Below, piece by piece: positions 36,092-44,241 of a DNA stretch of 64,000 bases; position 1 is the stretch's first letter, and each line of letters starts with the position of its first letter. A program made the position numbers and the translations under genes. This DNA is from Curvivirga sp965219885 (GTDB lineage Bacteria; Pseudomonadota; Alphaproteobacteria; UBA8366; Aestuariispiraceae), in the NCBI RefSeq assembly GCF_965219885.1, contig NZ_CBDCOT010000009.1, forward strand, positions 2,542,001 through 2,606,000. Direction: 5' to 3'. Under the pieces are notes generated by a model, which saw only the letters and a program-made list of their open reading frames with translations, ran no database searches and was not told where the DNA came from.

Positions 36092-37987
36092 TTATCCGAA
36101 GGCTTTGCCATCTTCACGACGAATCGCAATGACTGCTGAACGCGGCACAGCATTACCACCTTCTGGGAAATGGCTATCACCTTTTTCACCAGGATGTTGG
36201 ATGCCAACAAACATTGTAGATTTATCAGCACTCCAGGTTGCACCTGTTACTTCGCATTCTTTTGGACCAACCATGAAACGTTGGATTTCACCTGTTTCAG
36301 GGTTACCTACCAACATTTGGTTGTTACCCATGCCAGCAAAGTCGTCCTTGTTACTGTATTTGCCATCTGTTTGGATCCAAAGTTTGCCTTGGCTGTCAAA
36401 TGTCAAACCATCTGGGGAATTAAACATATTTTCAGATGTGATGTTTTTAGACCCTGCATATGCATCTGAATGAACGGTTGGGTTGCCAGCGATGGCAAAT
36501 AATGTCCATTTAAAGTCCGCATCTGCATGGTTACCAGAAATTGGTTCCCAACGAACAATTTGACCATAGTTGTTTTTTGCGCGCGGGTTTGGACCACCAA
36601 CCGGTGTTTCATCACCACCTGCATTTGGTTTAACACCACGGTTTTTGTTATTGGTGAGGCAACAGAAAGCTTCTGCTTTAAGTGGGTTTGCTGCCACCCA
36701 TTCCGGGCGATCCATTGTTGTTGCACCAACTTTGGAAGCTGCGATACGTGTGTTGATTGCGATTTCTGCTTCGGTCATGCCAGTTGCTTCTGGTGTTAAG
36801 GCAACCCATTGACCTGTGAAATCGTCAGCGAATTTAGCGACATATAGTTGGCCTTCTTCCAACAGGTCTGAGTTATTGCCACCTTTAGAATATTTGTTCT
36901 TAGATACAAATTTGTATAAGAATTCGCCGCGCTCATCGTCGCCAAGATAAACGACAACATGGTTATCTTTTGAAATAACAACCTCTGCGTTTTCATGTTT
37001 GAAGCGGCCTAGAGCAGTACGTTTCTTTGGGGTAGAGGATGGATCAAATGGATCGATCTCAACGATGTAACCTGCACGGTTAGGCTCATTCGGGTTCTTG
37101 GAAATGTCGAAACGCTCATCTTGTTTCGCCCAGGCATAACCCCAATCTTTACTTTTAACACCGTAACGCTTCATTTCGGCGCTACGTTCATAGTTTTCAT
37201 CACTACTGGAGAAATAGCCGTTGAAGTTTTCTTCGCATGCCAAATATGTGCCCCAAGGTGTGCGACCATTACCACAGTTGTTCCATGTACCAAGTGATTT
37301 GGTTCCTGTTGGATCTGCTTTGGTTTTCAAGAGGTCATGACCGCGTGCAGGCCCTGTGATTTCCATAGGGGAATCGGCGGTGATACGGCGATTATATTTA
37401 GAATCTTTTACAATTTTCCAGTCATCGCCATTTTGCATGATTTCCACAACTGACACGCCATGTGCGTTTTTACCTTTCAAGATGTCATCTTGAGTTTCCG
37501 GTAATTTGCTTTCGCGATTCCCATACATGATGCTGCGGTTTGTGTATTCGTTATTTACAACAAGGATGTCTTTACCATCATGTTGGAAAAGGGACATGCC
37601 GTCATTATTGTCACCGAAACTACGCGCCTGACTTGCAGCAGTACCACGTGTTGTATGATCAAAGTCAACCGCATCTGACCATAATGGGTCCCCCCAACGA
37701 GCGACAACCTGCCATTTAAAACCTTCAGGCACTGTGACTGTATCTGCGGTGGAGATACCAACTGGTTTAAAGCCCATTGCATGATGTGCAGCGTTGGAAG
37801 TCGCAGGGGTTAGAGCTGTGCCGCCCATAACAAAAGCCGTTGCGCCAAATGCCAAGCCGCCTTTTAGGAAGTCACGGCGAGATGCTGCCGCTTCTACCAC
37901 ATAGTCAAATCCGGTAACTTCGGGGCCCGGATTGTCAATTTCATCAAATTCATCAAAGGAAAGATCATCGTTTTCGATAATAGACAT
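36092..37987 (-). CDS. PhoX family (DUF839) protein, Tat-exported
   Basis: A 631-residue protein with a twin-arginine signal (ASRRDFLKGGLAFGATAFVMG, about residues 33-53), so it folds in the cytosol and is exported. The DUF839/PhoX beta-propeller follows, with recognisable segments GTWNNCGNGRTPWGTYLACEENFNGYF and AFCCLTNNKNRG. Characterised PhoX enzymes are calcium/iron alkaline phosphatases; many homologues are untested, so the phosphatase call is provisional. It has its own terminator and lies between hutF and hutI, sharing a 180-bp divergent promoter region with hutI. No clear Pho box is visible there. Confidence 0.85.
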   Translation of the reverse strand: MSIIENDDLSFDEFDEIDNPGPEVTGFDYVVEAAASRRDFLKGGLAFGATAFVMGGTALTPATSNAAHHAMGFKPVGISTADTVTVPEGFKWQVVARWGDPLWSDAVDFDHTTRGTAASQARSFGDNNDGMSLFQHDGKDILVVNNEYTNRSIMYGNRESKLPETQDDILKGKNAHGVSVVEIMQNGDDWKIVKDSKYNRRITADSPMEITGPARGHDLLKTKADPTGTKSLGTWNNCGNGRTPWGTYLACEENFNGYFSSSDENYERSAEMKRYGVKSKDWGYAWAKQDERFDISKNPNEPNRAGYIVEIDPFDPSSTPKKRTALGRFKHENAEVVISKDNHVVVYLGDDERGEFLYKFVSKNKYSKGGNNSDLLEEGQLYVAKFADDFTGQWVALTPEATGMTEAEIAINTRIAASKVGATTMDRPEWVAANPLKAEAFCCLTNNKNRGVKPNAGGDETPVGGPNPRAKNNYGQIVRWEPISGNHADADFKWTLFAIAGNPTVHSDAYAGSKNITSENMFNSPDGLTFDSQGKLWIQTDGKYSNKDDFAGMGNNQMLVGNPETGEIQRFMVGPKECEVTGATWSADKSTMFVGIQHPGEKGDSHFPEGGNAVPRSAVIAIRREDGKAFG

Positions 37988-38126
37988 CTTATAGATCCTG
38001 TATAAGTATTTTCGTTAATATCGCATATTTGCGTTTGAGGCATGAAATTAGGCAGAGATTGTTACAATTATGTTCAAGTTTTGTGATATTCAAAATTTTG
38101 ATTGAAAAAGTAATCAATAAAATTTA

Positions 38127-38140
38127 CTTGTATATACAAG
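38127..38140. promoter_or_regulatory. HutC-like operator upstream of hutI
   Basis: CTTGTATATACAAG, a perfect 14-bp palindrome containing TGTA-N2-TACA, 27 bp before the hutI start. Same motif as upstream of hutF. It could also affect the divergent phoX promoter. Confidence 0.65.
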
Positions 38141-38167
38141 ATAATATTTAACGTTAAGGTATCTCAA

Positions 38168-39403
38168 ATGTGGCAGGATTTATGGATTAACATTTCTATC
38201 GCAACCATGACTGAAGCACCTGATAATTCAGGTTTTGGTCAAGCATATGGAATGATTGAAGATGGTGCATTTGCTGTTCATCAAGGTAAGATAGTTTTTG
38301 CTGGTAAGAAAGATGATCTACCTTCTGAACCGGCAAATCTTGCGGTGAATATTCACGATGGAAATGGGGGATGTGTTACGCCGGGATTGGTCGATTGTCA
38401 TACTCATCTGGTTTATGGTGGGAATCGGGCCACGGAATTTGAGATGCGTCTTAAAGGGGCTAGCTATGAGGAAATTGCGAAAGCGGGTGGGGGAATTGTA
38501 TCCACCGTTTCCAATACGCGTGCAGCTTCTGAAGATGAACTTTATCAATCTGCACATAAACGATTATCCAGACTAATGGAAGAAGGCGTTACCACCGTTG
38601 AGATTAAGTCTGGATATGGTCTGGATACTGAAAATGAAGCAAAAATGTTGCGTGTTGCCCGAAAGTTAGGTTCGGACTTGCCTGTGGATGTGAAGACAAC
38701 ATTTCTTGGTGCGCATGCTTTACCGGCTGAATTTAAAGATCGTGAAGATGATTATATTTCATTGGTATGTGATGAAATGCTTCCAACCGCCGTTAGTGAA
38801 GGGCTTGTTGATTGTGTTGATGCTTTTTGTGAAGGGATAGCTTTTAATCCAGAACAAACGGCGCGTGTTTTTGAAGCTGCTAAGAAACATAACCTTCCGG
38901 TAAAACTGCATGCGGATCAACTATCAGATTTGAATGGTGCTGGTCTTGCTGCGCGTTATAAAGCTTTATCTGCGGATCATTTGGAATATACAAATGAAGA
39001 GGCTGTGAAAGCGATGGCAACATCTGGCACTGTTGCAGTCCTTTTGCCTGGCGCCTTTTATGTATTGAAAGAAACAAAACTTCCACCAATGGACGCTTTT
39101 AGAGAACATAATGTTCCAATTGCCTTAGCAACGGATTCTAATCCGGGTTCTTCCCCGGTTACGTCTATATTATTAATGTTGAGTATGGGTTGTCGTTATT
39201 TCGCTTTAACACCAGAAGAAGCTTTTAAAGGTATCACCGTTAATGCAGCGAAAGCACTTGGTGTCTTTGATCAAGTTGGCAGTCTGGATATTGGTAAAGT
39301 AGCGGATTTTGTAATCTGGGATATACAGACACCAGCGGAACTCGCTTATAATGTTGGTGTGAACCCAGCTATTGCAATCTACAAAGATGGGGTTCAACGA
39401 TAA
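38168..39403 (+). CDS. hutI: Imidazolonepropionase
   Basis: A 411-residue amidohydrolase that opens 4-imidazolone-5-propanoate to N-formimidoyl-glutamate, the substrate of HutF. The zinc motif is VDCHTHLVYGGNRATEFEMRLKG near residues 78-100; GGGIVSTVSNTRAAS, EIKSGYGLD, HADQLSD and ATDSNPGSSP complete the active site. AAGG lies 8-9 nt upstream of the ATG. It runs towards hutG, with a 19-nt gap between stops. The upstream enzymes HutH and HutU are not in this window. Confidence 0.95.
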   Translation: MWQDLWINISIATMTEAPDNSGFGQAYGMIEDGAFAVHQGKIVFAGKKDDLPSEPANLAVNIHDGNGGCVTPGLVDCHTHLVYGGNRATEFEMRLKGASYEEIAKAGGGIVSTVSNTRAASEDELYQSAHKRLSRLMEEGVTTVEIKSGYGLDTENEAKMLRVARKLGSDLPVDVKTTFLGAHALPAEFKDREDDYISLVCDEMLPTAVSEGLVDCVDAFCEGIAFNPEQTARVFEAAKKHNLPVKLHADQLSDLNGAGLAARYKALSADHLEYTNEEAVKAMATSGTVAVLLPGAFYVLKETKLPPMDAFREHNVPIALATDSNPGSSPVTSILLMLSMGCRYFALTPEEAFKGITVNAAKALGVFDQVGSLDIGKVADFVIWDIQTPAELAYNVGVNPAIAIYKDGVQR

Positions 39404-39422
39404 CCCTATTATACTCTTGTAT

Positions 39423-40220
39423 TCAGTTTGTTGGCTTGAACTCTAACATCGCCGAAATCAATTCTTTTAAATAAGGCGTGCAGGCGTCAACCTTATCTTG
39501 GATGAGGTTAAATGGCGCATCTTCATTCATATATGTGACTTGGGATTGTTCCAATTGTACGGCATGAATGTTGTTGGCTGGAGCCCCATAATGGCGGGTG
39601 ATATGCCCACCTTTAAATCGGCCATTAAACACATGACTGAAATCTTTATGTGCATTTGCGACTTCTTTTAACTTATTTGCGAGCAAAATATCGCAAGAAG
39701 TACCATCTGCAGTACCAAAATTCATATCGGGGAGCTTTCCATCAAAGAATCGTGGCACTTGAGATCGGATGGAATGTGCATCCCACAATAATGCATATCC
39801 ATGCTTCTCTTTTATAGCAGCTAATGTTGAGGTCAACTTGTTGTGGTATGGGCGCCAATAAAGTTCCACACGACGCTGAATTTCTTTATCATTTGGTAAA
39901 AATTGATCCGCAGCATAAAGGTGATCTTTAGCAAAGCTATCAATCGGAGATAACCCTGTCGTATCTTGACCGGGATATAGGTTCTGATTGTCATGAGGTC
40001 GATTTAAATCAACCACATAACGGCTATGAGTCGCGTTTAAGATAGACACGCCCATTTCTTTGGCGAAGTCGTATAACTTATGCACATGCCAATCGCTATC
40101 TACACTTTCTTTACCTACCTTCGTCATATGGCAGGAAATATCGTCTGGAATGTAGCTACCCGCGTGAGGAGCACTGATGAGAAGAGGGCTGTCGCCTTGA
40201 TGAAATTCAAATATATTCAT
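39423..40220 (-). CDS. hutG: N-formylglutamate deformylase
   Basis: A 265-residue M14-like hydrolase that completes the five-step histidine pathway, giving glutamate plus formate. Visible motifs are SAPHAGSYIPDDI near residue 18, VVDLNRPHDNQNLYPGQDTTGL near residue 75, and LLWDAHSIRSQVP near residue 155. I chose the ATG at 40220 (MNIFEFHQGD); the longer frame adds 34 residues that do not look conserved. It is on the opposite strand to hutI and lacks a clear HutC box in the 125 bp before the divergent dioxygenase gene. Confidence 0.9.
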   Translation of the reverse strand: MNIFEFHQGDSPLLISAPHAGSYIPDDISCHMTKVGKESVDSDWHVHKLYDFAKEMGVSILNATHSRYVVDLNRPHDNQNLYPGQDTTGLSPIDSFAKDHLYAADQFLPNDKEIQRRVELYWRPYHNKLTSTLAAIKEKHGYALLWDAHSIRSQVPRFFDGKLPDMNFGTADGTSCDILLANKLKEVANAHKDFSHVFNGRFKGGHITRHYGAPANNIHAVQLEQSQVTYMNEDAPFNLIQDKVDACTPYLKELISAMLEFKPTN

Positions 40221-40345
40221 AATCTGTGATATAACGAAATTAGGGTCATGAGAAAACGCGATTTTATTTTTTTCTGGCCTGTGAATGCTAAAATATCTTA
40301 AGGAAAAAGCAATTGATGACACATCTTAAAAAGGAAGAAGAAAAG

Positions 40346-41485
40346 ATGAGAGATCAGGTTTCCTTGAAGTCTTTAACAGCTTCAGACATGGCCTTGAGTA
40401 TAGAGTTTTCGACCGGTTTGGAAAGCCGTTTCCACTGGCTTTGGTTACGCGAAAACTGTCATTGTGCTGAATGTCATCACCCACAAACGTGGGAACGCAT
40501 TGTTGATACATTTAAAATTGATCCCAAAATCAAAGCAGAATCTTATGAATTAACATCCGAAGGCACTGTTCTTTCACTGATATGGCCCGATGGTCATAAG
40601 ACGGAAATTAAGGCTGGTTGGTTGTTAGATCATGCCTATGATGGTCATCGTGTGAGTAATGGCTTACCTGAAATTAAATATTGGTCCACAGAAAATTTGG
40701 GCGAACGTCCTTCTGTTGAAGCTGCTGATGTGATGGATAGCGAAGATGGCCTCAAAGAATTTATTACTCAGCTACGTGTTTATGGTTTCAGTATTGTAAA
40801 GAATCTTGCGACGGAAATGGGTAAGGTTGAAGAATTAGCCAAACGTGTTGGTTATTTGCGCGATACTCATTTTGGGATTGATTTCACAGTTGAGTCCAAG
40901 CCTGACCCAAATAACGTGGCTTATACATCTGTAGAACTTAAAGCCCACACAGATTTGCCAAATTTGGAATCTCCTCCAGGTATTCAATTCCTGCATTGTT
41001 TGCAATTTGAAGCAACCGGTGGCGAGAGTATCTTGGTTGATGGTTTTGCAGTGGCAGATCAACTACGTAAAGAGAACCCGAAAGCTTATGATGATTTAAC
41101 ACGTATTCCTGTGAATTATCGTTTCGTAGATAAAGAGTGGGATTTACGTTGGAACAGCCCGGCAATCCGTCTGGATTACAATGGAGAAATGGAAGAAATC
41201 CGCTATCACAATGCATTAACTGCAACACGTGAAGCAGGCTTTGATGACATGACAGCGATCTATGAAGGATTGCGTGCTTATACCGAAGTATTGCGTCGCC
41301 CAGAATTTGAATTGAAGTTTAAGTTAGAGCCCGGCGAAGTGATGGTGTTCCATAATCGTCGTGTCTTGCATGGGCGCGGTGAGTTTGACCCAAATAGTGG
41401 CCCACGTATGTTGCGTGGATGTTATGTTGATTGCGATCAGGCGTGGAGTAAGCTTCGTGTGTTGCAAGGCATGAACCATTTATAA
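40346..41485 (+). CDS. Gamma-butyrobetaine hydroxylase-like 2-oxoglutarate dioxygenase (zinc-type)
   Basis: A 379-residue two-domain protein. The N-terminal DUF971 domain has Cys38, Cys40 and Cys43 (NCHCAECHH), the zinc site of gamma-butyrobetaine hydroxylases. The C-terminal TauD domain has the iron ligands H201 and D203 (AHTDLPN) and H342 (VLHGRGE). Such enzymes make carnitine from gamma-butyrobetaine or hydroxylate related trimethylammonium compounds. The start at ATG 40346 is supported by AAGGAAG 8 nt upstream. The neighbouring betA and betI fit quaternary-amine metabolism. A paralogue without the zinc cysteines lies at 57683. Confidence 0.85.
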   Translation: MRDQVSLKSLTASDMALSIEFSTGLESRFHWLWLRENCHCAECHHPQTWERIVDTFKIDPKIKAESYELTSEGTVLSLIWPDGHKTEIKAGWLLDHAYDGHRVSNGLPEIKYWSTENLGERPSVEAADVMDSEDGLKEFITQLRVYGFSIVKNLATEMGKVEELAKRVGYLRDTHFGIDFTVESKPDPNNVAYTSVELKAHTDLPNLESPPGIQFLHCLQFEATGGESILVDGFAVADQLRKENPKAYDDLTRIPVNYRFVDKEWDLRWNSPAIRLDYNGEMEEIRYHNALTATREAGFDDMTAIYEGLRAYTEVLRRPEFELKFKLEPGEVMVFHNRRVLHGRGEFDPNSGPRMLRGCYVDCDQAWSKLRVLQGMNHL

Positions 41486-41518
41486 GTTCAGATAGCAGTT
41501 TTCCCAGACTGTAAAATA

Positions 41519-41546
41519 AAAGGCCGGAAGATTTCTTCCGGCCTTT
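41519..41546. terminator. Bidirectional terminator between dioxygenase and betA
   Basis: AAAGGCCGGAAG / CTTCCGGCCTTT with a 4-nt loop, perfect 12-bp arms, followed by CTTTATTT on the plus strand and TTTTAC on the minus strand. It serves both convergent genes. Confidence 0.92.
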
Positions 41547-41572
41547 CTTTATTTGAAACGCGATAAGCTATA

Positions 41573-43261
41573 TTAGATATCTAGTTCACGCACAGGTTTA
41601 CCTTCGCGTTGACGTGTTTCCCATTGATCATCGATCCAAACAGCAGCATTACTTGGGGAAAGCATGCCTTTACCTTTAATGATATCAGCGGCACGTTCGC
41701 CCACCATAATGGTTGGGGAGTTCAAGTTACCGTTCGGAATTGTTGGGAAGATTGAGCTATCCACGACGCGAAGAGATTCAATACCACGCACTTTACATTC
41801 ACTATCTAATACAGCCATTGGGTCATTATCTGCACCCATTGGACATGTACAAGATGCATGATATGCACTTTCTGCGTTTTCACGAATCCATGCGTCAATC
41901 TCATCATCAGACTTGATATCAAAACCTGGTTGGATTTCTTCACCGCGATATTTGTCCATCGCAGGCTGGTTCAGGATTTCACGGCTGAGGCGGATACATG
42001 CACGGAAAGCTTCGCGATCATCTTCATGTTCATTATAGTTAAACAACATAGCCGGCTTTTCACGCGGATCAGCAGATTTAGTTTTGATCCAACCACGGCT
42101 TTTTGGCTTGTTCGGGCCAACATGAACTTGATATCCGTGACCAGCGAAAGCAGCATTACCATCATAACGCATCGCTGCGGGCAGGAAGTGATACTGAATA
42201 TCTGGCCATTTGATGCCTGCCTTAGAACGGATAAATGCGCATGATTCAAAATGGTTTGTTGCACCTAAACCAGTTTTACTCAAAATCCAGCGAGTTCCGA
42301 TTAAACCTTTAGAGAATAGGTTTAGTTTGGAATTCAAGGAAATCGGCTCTTTACACTCATATTGGAAGTAAACTTCCAAGTGATCTTGCATATTGCCGCC
42401 AACACCTGCTAGCTCATGTTTAACTTCGATGCCTGCATCCTTTAAAACGTCAGATGGGCCGATACCGGACATCTGTAAGATATGAGGCGAGCCCACAGAA
42501 CCTGCAGACAGGATAACTTCACGATTTGCGCTAACGGTTTTTACTTGTCCGTTTACAGAATATTCAATACCTGTGGCTTTTTTACCATCCAAGATCACCT
42601 TATGGGTGAGGGCATTGGTGATAACCTTCAAGTTAGGACGTTTCATTGCAGGTTTTAGATATGCATTGGCAGTGGACCAACGTACGCCGTTTTTCACGGT
42701 CATATCCATACGACAGAAACCTTCTTGACGCTCACCGTTGTAATCAGGTGTTGCGGCATAGCCTGCTTCTTCACCTGCTTTGATAAAGGCTTTATATAGC
42801 GGGTTTTTCATATCGTTACCGTTACAGGTATTTAATGGGCCTGTTCCACCACGATATTCATCTTCGCCATAGGCACAATTCTCGGCTTTATGGAAATATG
42901 GCAAGCAATTGGCATAAGACCAGTTTTGTGCACCATTTTCTTCCCATTCATCAAAGTCCATCGCATGACCACGCACATACACCATGCCATTGATGGAAGA
43001 ACCACCACCTAATACTTTACCACGTGGGCAATGCATGCGGCGATTATTCATATATGGTTCTGGCTCTGACTCAAAAAACCAATTGAATTTTTCCATATTC
43101 ATTGGAATGGACAGGGCTGTTGGCATTTGAACAAAGATACTGTTATCTTTGCCGCCAAATTCCAGAACCAAGACTTTTACACTTGGATCTTCCGTCAAAC
43201 GGTTTGCCAAGACACAGCCGGCTGAACCTGCGCCGACAATGATATAGTCGAAATTTTCCAT
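41573..43261 (-). CDS. betA: Choline dehydrogenase (GMC oxidoreductase)
   Basis: A 562-residue FAD flavoprotein. The dinucleotide-binding start is DYIIVGAGSAGCVLANRL; GMC signature 1 is RGKVLGGGSSINGMVYVRGH and signature 2 GSVGSPHILQMSGIGP. The NHFESCAFIRSKAGIKWPDIQYHFLP segment is typical of BetA, which oxidises choline to betaine aldehyde. The ATG at 43261 has AGGG 8 nt upstream and follows betI by 10 nt. No betB is in the window; BetA can in some bacteria also oxidise the aldehyde. Confidence 0.92.
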   Translation of the reverse strand: MENFDYIIVGAGSAGCVLANRLTEDPSVKVLVLEFGGKDNSIFVQMPTALSIPMNMEKFNWFFESEPEPYMNNRRMHCPRGKVLGGGSSINGMVYVRGHAMDFDEWEENGAQNWSYANCLPYFHKAENCAYGEDEYRGGTGPLNTCNGNDMKNPLYKAFIKAGEEAGYAATPDYNGERQEGFCRMDMTVKNGVRWSTANAYLKPAMKRPNLKVITNALTHKVILDGKKATGIEYSVNGQVKTVSANREVILSAGSVGSPHILQMSGIGPSDVLKDAGIEVKHELAGVGGNMQDHLEVYFQYECKEPISLNSKLNLFSKGLIGTRWILSKTGLGATNHFESCAFIRSKAGIKWPDIQYHFLPAAMRYDGNAAFAGHGYQVHVGPNKPKSRGWIKTKSADPREKPAMLFNYNEHEDDREAFRACIRLSREILNQPAMDKYRGEEIQPGFDIKSDDEIDAWIRENAESAYHASCTCPMGADNDPMAVLDSECKVRGIESLRVVDSSIFPTIPNGNLNSPTIMVGERAADIIKGKGMLSPSNAAVWIDDQWETRQREGKPVRELDI

Positions 43262-43271
43262 GACCTTAACC

Positions 43272-43865
43272 CTATTTAATGCCATATGCGGCAAGTTGCG
43301 TTCTTAAGTAATCTTTTGTCATTTCCCGTGCCTTGGAAGGGCCCATAAGGCTTGGGTGGACAGCACATCTGACCCATAATCCGTCCATCATAACTGCTAG
43401 TCCTAACGCGGATTTTCTAGCTTGTTTACGATCAGGGATCAGCTGACAGAAATCATATCTTAGATTACTAAGAAGACGTTTTTCATTAACACGTTGTAGG
43501 CGGCGGAACCCTTCGGAGTGAGGGACCTGTGCCCAGAAAGCCAGCCAAGCTGTTAAAGCTTGTTGGCTAAAGAAATCCTCTGCAAAATTTGCATGGATAA
43601 CGGATTCTATACGTTCAATTGGGGATTTGGATCGACGAAGACCATCAATGGTTACCATCCGTAAATCTTCCAGTAATTGACGCATTGTGGCATCGAGAAG
43701 TTCATTTTTACCACCAAAATAGTGATGAATGATACCTGGTGAAACGCCAGCAATTGCCCCGATCTCCTTTACAGTCGTCGCAGCAAAGCCTTGTTGATGA
43801 ATGGACGTTACCGTCGCTTCAATCAATTGTTTCTTTCTAATTGGTTCCATTCCCACTTTAGGCAT
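43272..43865 (-). CDS. betI: TetR-family repressor BetI
   Basis: A 197-residue regulator. The N-terminus MPKVGMEPIRKKQLIEATVTSIHQQGFAATTVKEIGAIAGVSPGIIHHYFGGKNELL is the BetI helix-turn-helix with its invariant VSPGIIHHYF recognition region. BetI represses choline-to-betaine genes until choline is present. It starts at ATG 43865 (GGGAG upstream) and is the first gene of a betI-betA unit. A palindrome 51 bp upstream is the probable operator, indicating autorepression. Confidence 0.9.
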   Translation of the reverse strand: MPKVGMEPIRKKQLIEATVTSIHQQGFAATTVKEIGAIAGVSPGIIHHYFGGKNELLDATMRQLLEDLRMVTIDGLRRSKSPIERIESVIHANFAEDFFSQQALTAWLAFWAQVPHSEGFRRLQRVNEKRLLSNLRYDFCQLIPDRKQARKSALGLAVMMDGLWVRCAVHPSLMGPSKAREMTKDYLRTQLAAYGIK

Positions 43866-43915
43866 GGTATAAAATCTCCCACTTACCAATCTATTTACAA
43901 TCGTATTTGTTTTTT

Positions 43916-43929
43916 ATTGAACGGTCAAT
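43916..43929. promoter_or_regulatory. Probable BetI operator
   Basis: ATTGAACGGTCAAT has ATTGA / TCAAT arms and, read on the minus strand with flanks, TTGATTGACCGTTCAATAA, similar in layout to BetI operators as I recall them. It is 51 bp upstream of the betI ATG. Confidence 0.45.
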
Positions 43930-44135
43930 CAAAGAAAAATTGGCCTATTATTTATTTTTTCTAATGCTTAAGAGTTATATGAAAGATTTATTACTTAAGT
44001 AGAAAGGCTTTGGGAAGTCAAAAACACACAAGTTTTCTATATATTTACGATGCGTTTATGTACCGCTAGAAAAGTGGATTTCTTGATAACTTTTATTGTG
44101 ACAAAATAAACCTTTATTTCAATGCTCTGCAAACA

Positions 44136-44172
44136 AATATGTCGGAAAATTGTTTCAATATGTCGGAAAGTT
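44136..44172. promoter_or_regulatory. Tandem direct repeats upstream of the oxidoreductase
   Basis: AATATGTCGGAAAATT at 44136-44151 and AATATGTCGGAAAGTT at 44157-44172, identical but for one base, 21 bp apart (two helical turns). This spacing fits two adjacent monomers of an AraC-type activator. It ends 70 bp before the ATG of the demethylase-like gene. Confidence 0.45.
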
Positions 44173-44241
44173 ATAGATTGCGTATCAGTGAGTTCATGTA
44201 ATTCTGCGAGATAGTCGAAAGATATCTTATGGGAGTAGGTC

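Larger units (their letters stand above)
43866..44241. other. 376-bp divergent regulatory region
   Basis: No gene is seen on either strand. The region carries a BetI-like palindrome near the betI side and a pair of 16-bp direct repeats 21 bp apart near the oxidoreductase side; both are listed separately. The rest is AT-rich with no structure I can support. Confidence 0.6.

Noticed and set aside
37988..38167. Possible Pho box before phoX
   Set aside because: The nearest candidate (TTGAACA / TGTAACA) has half-sites 10 bp apart instead of 11, and poor matches.
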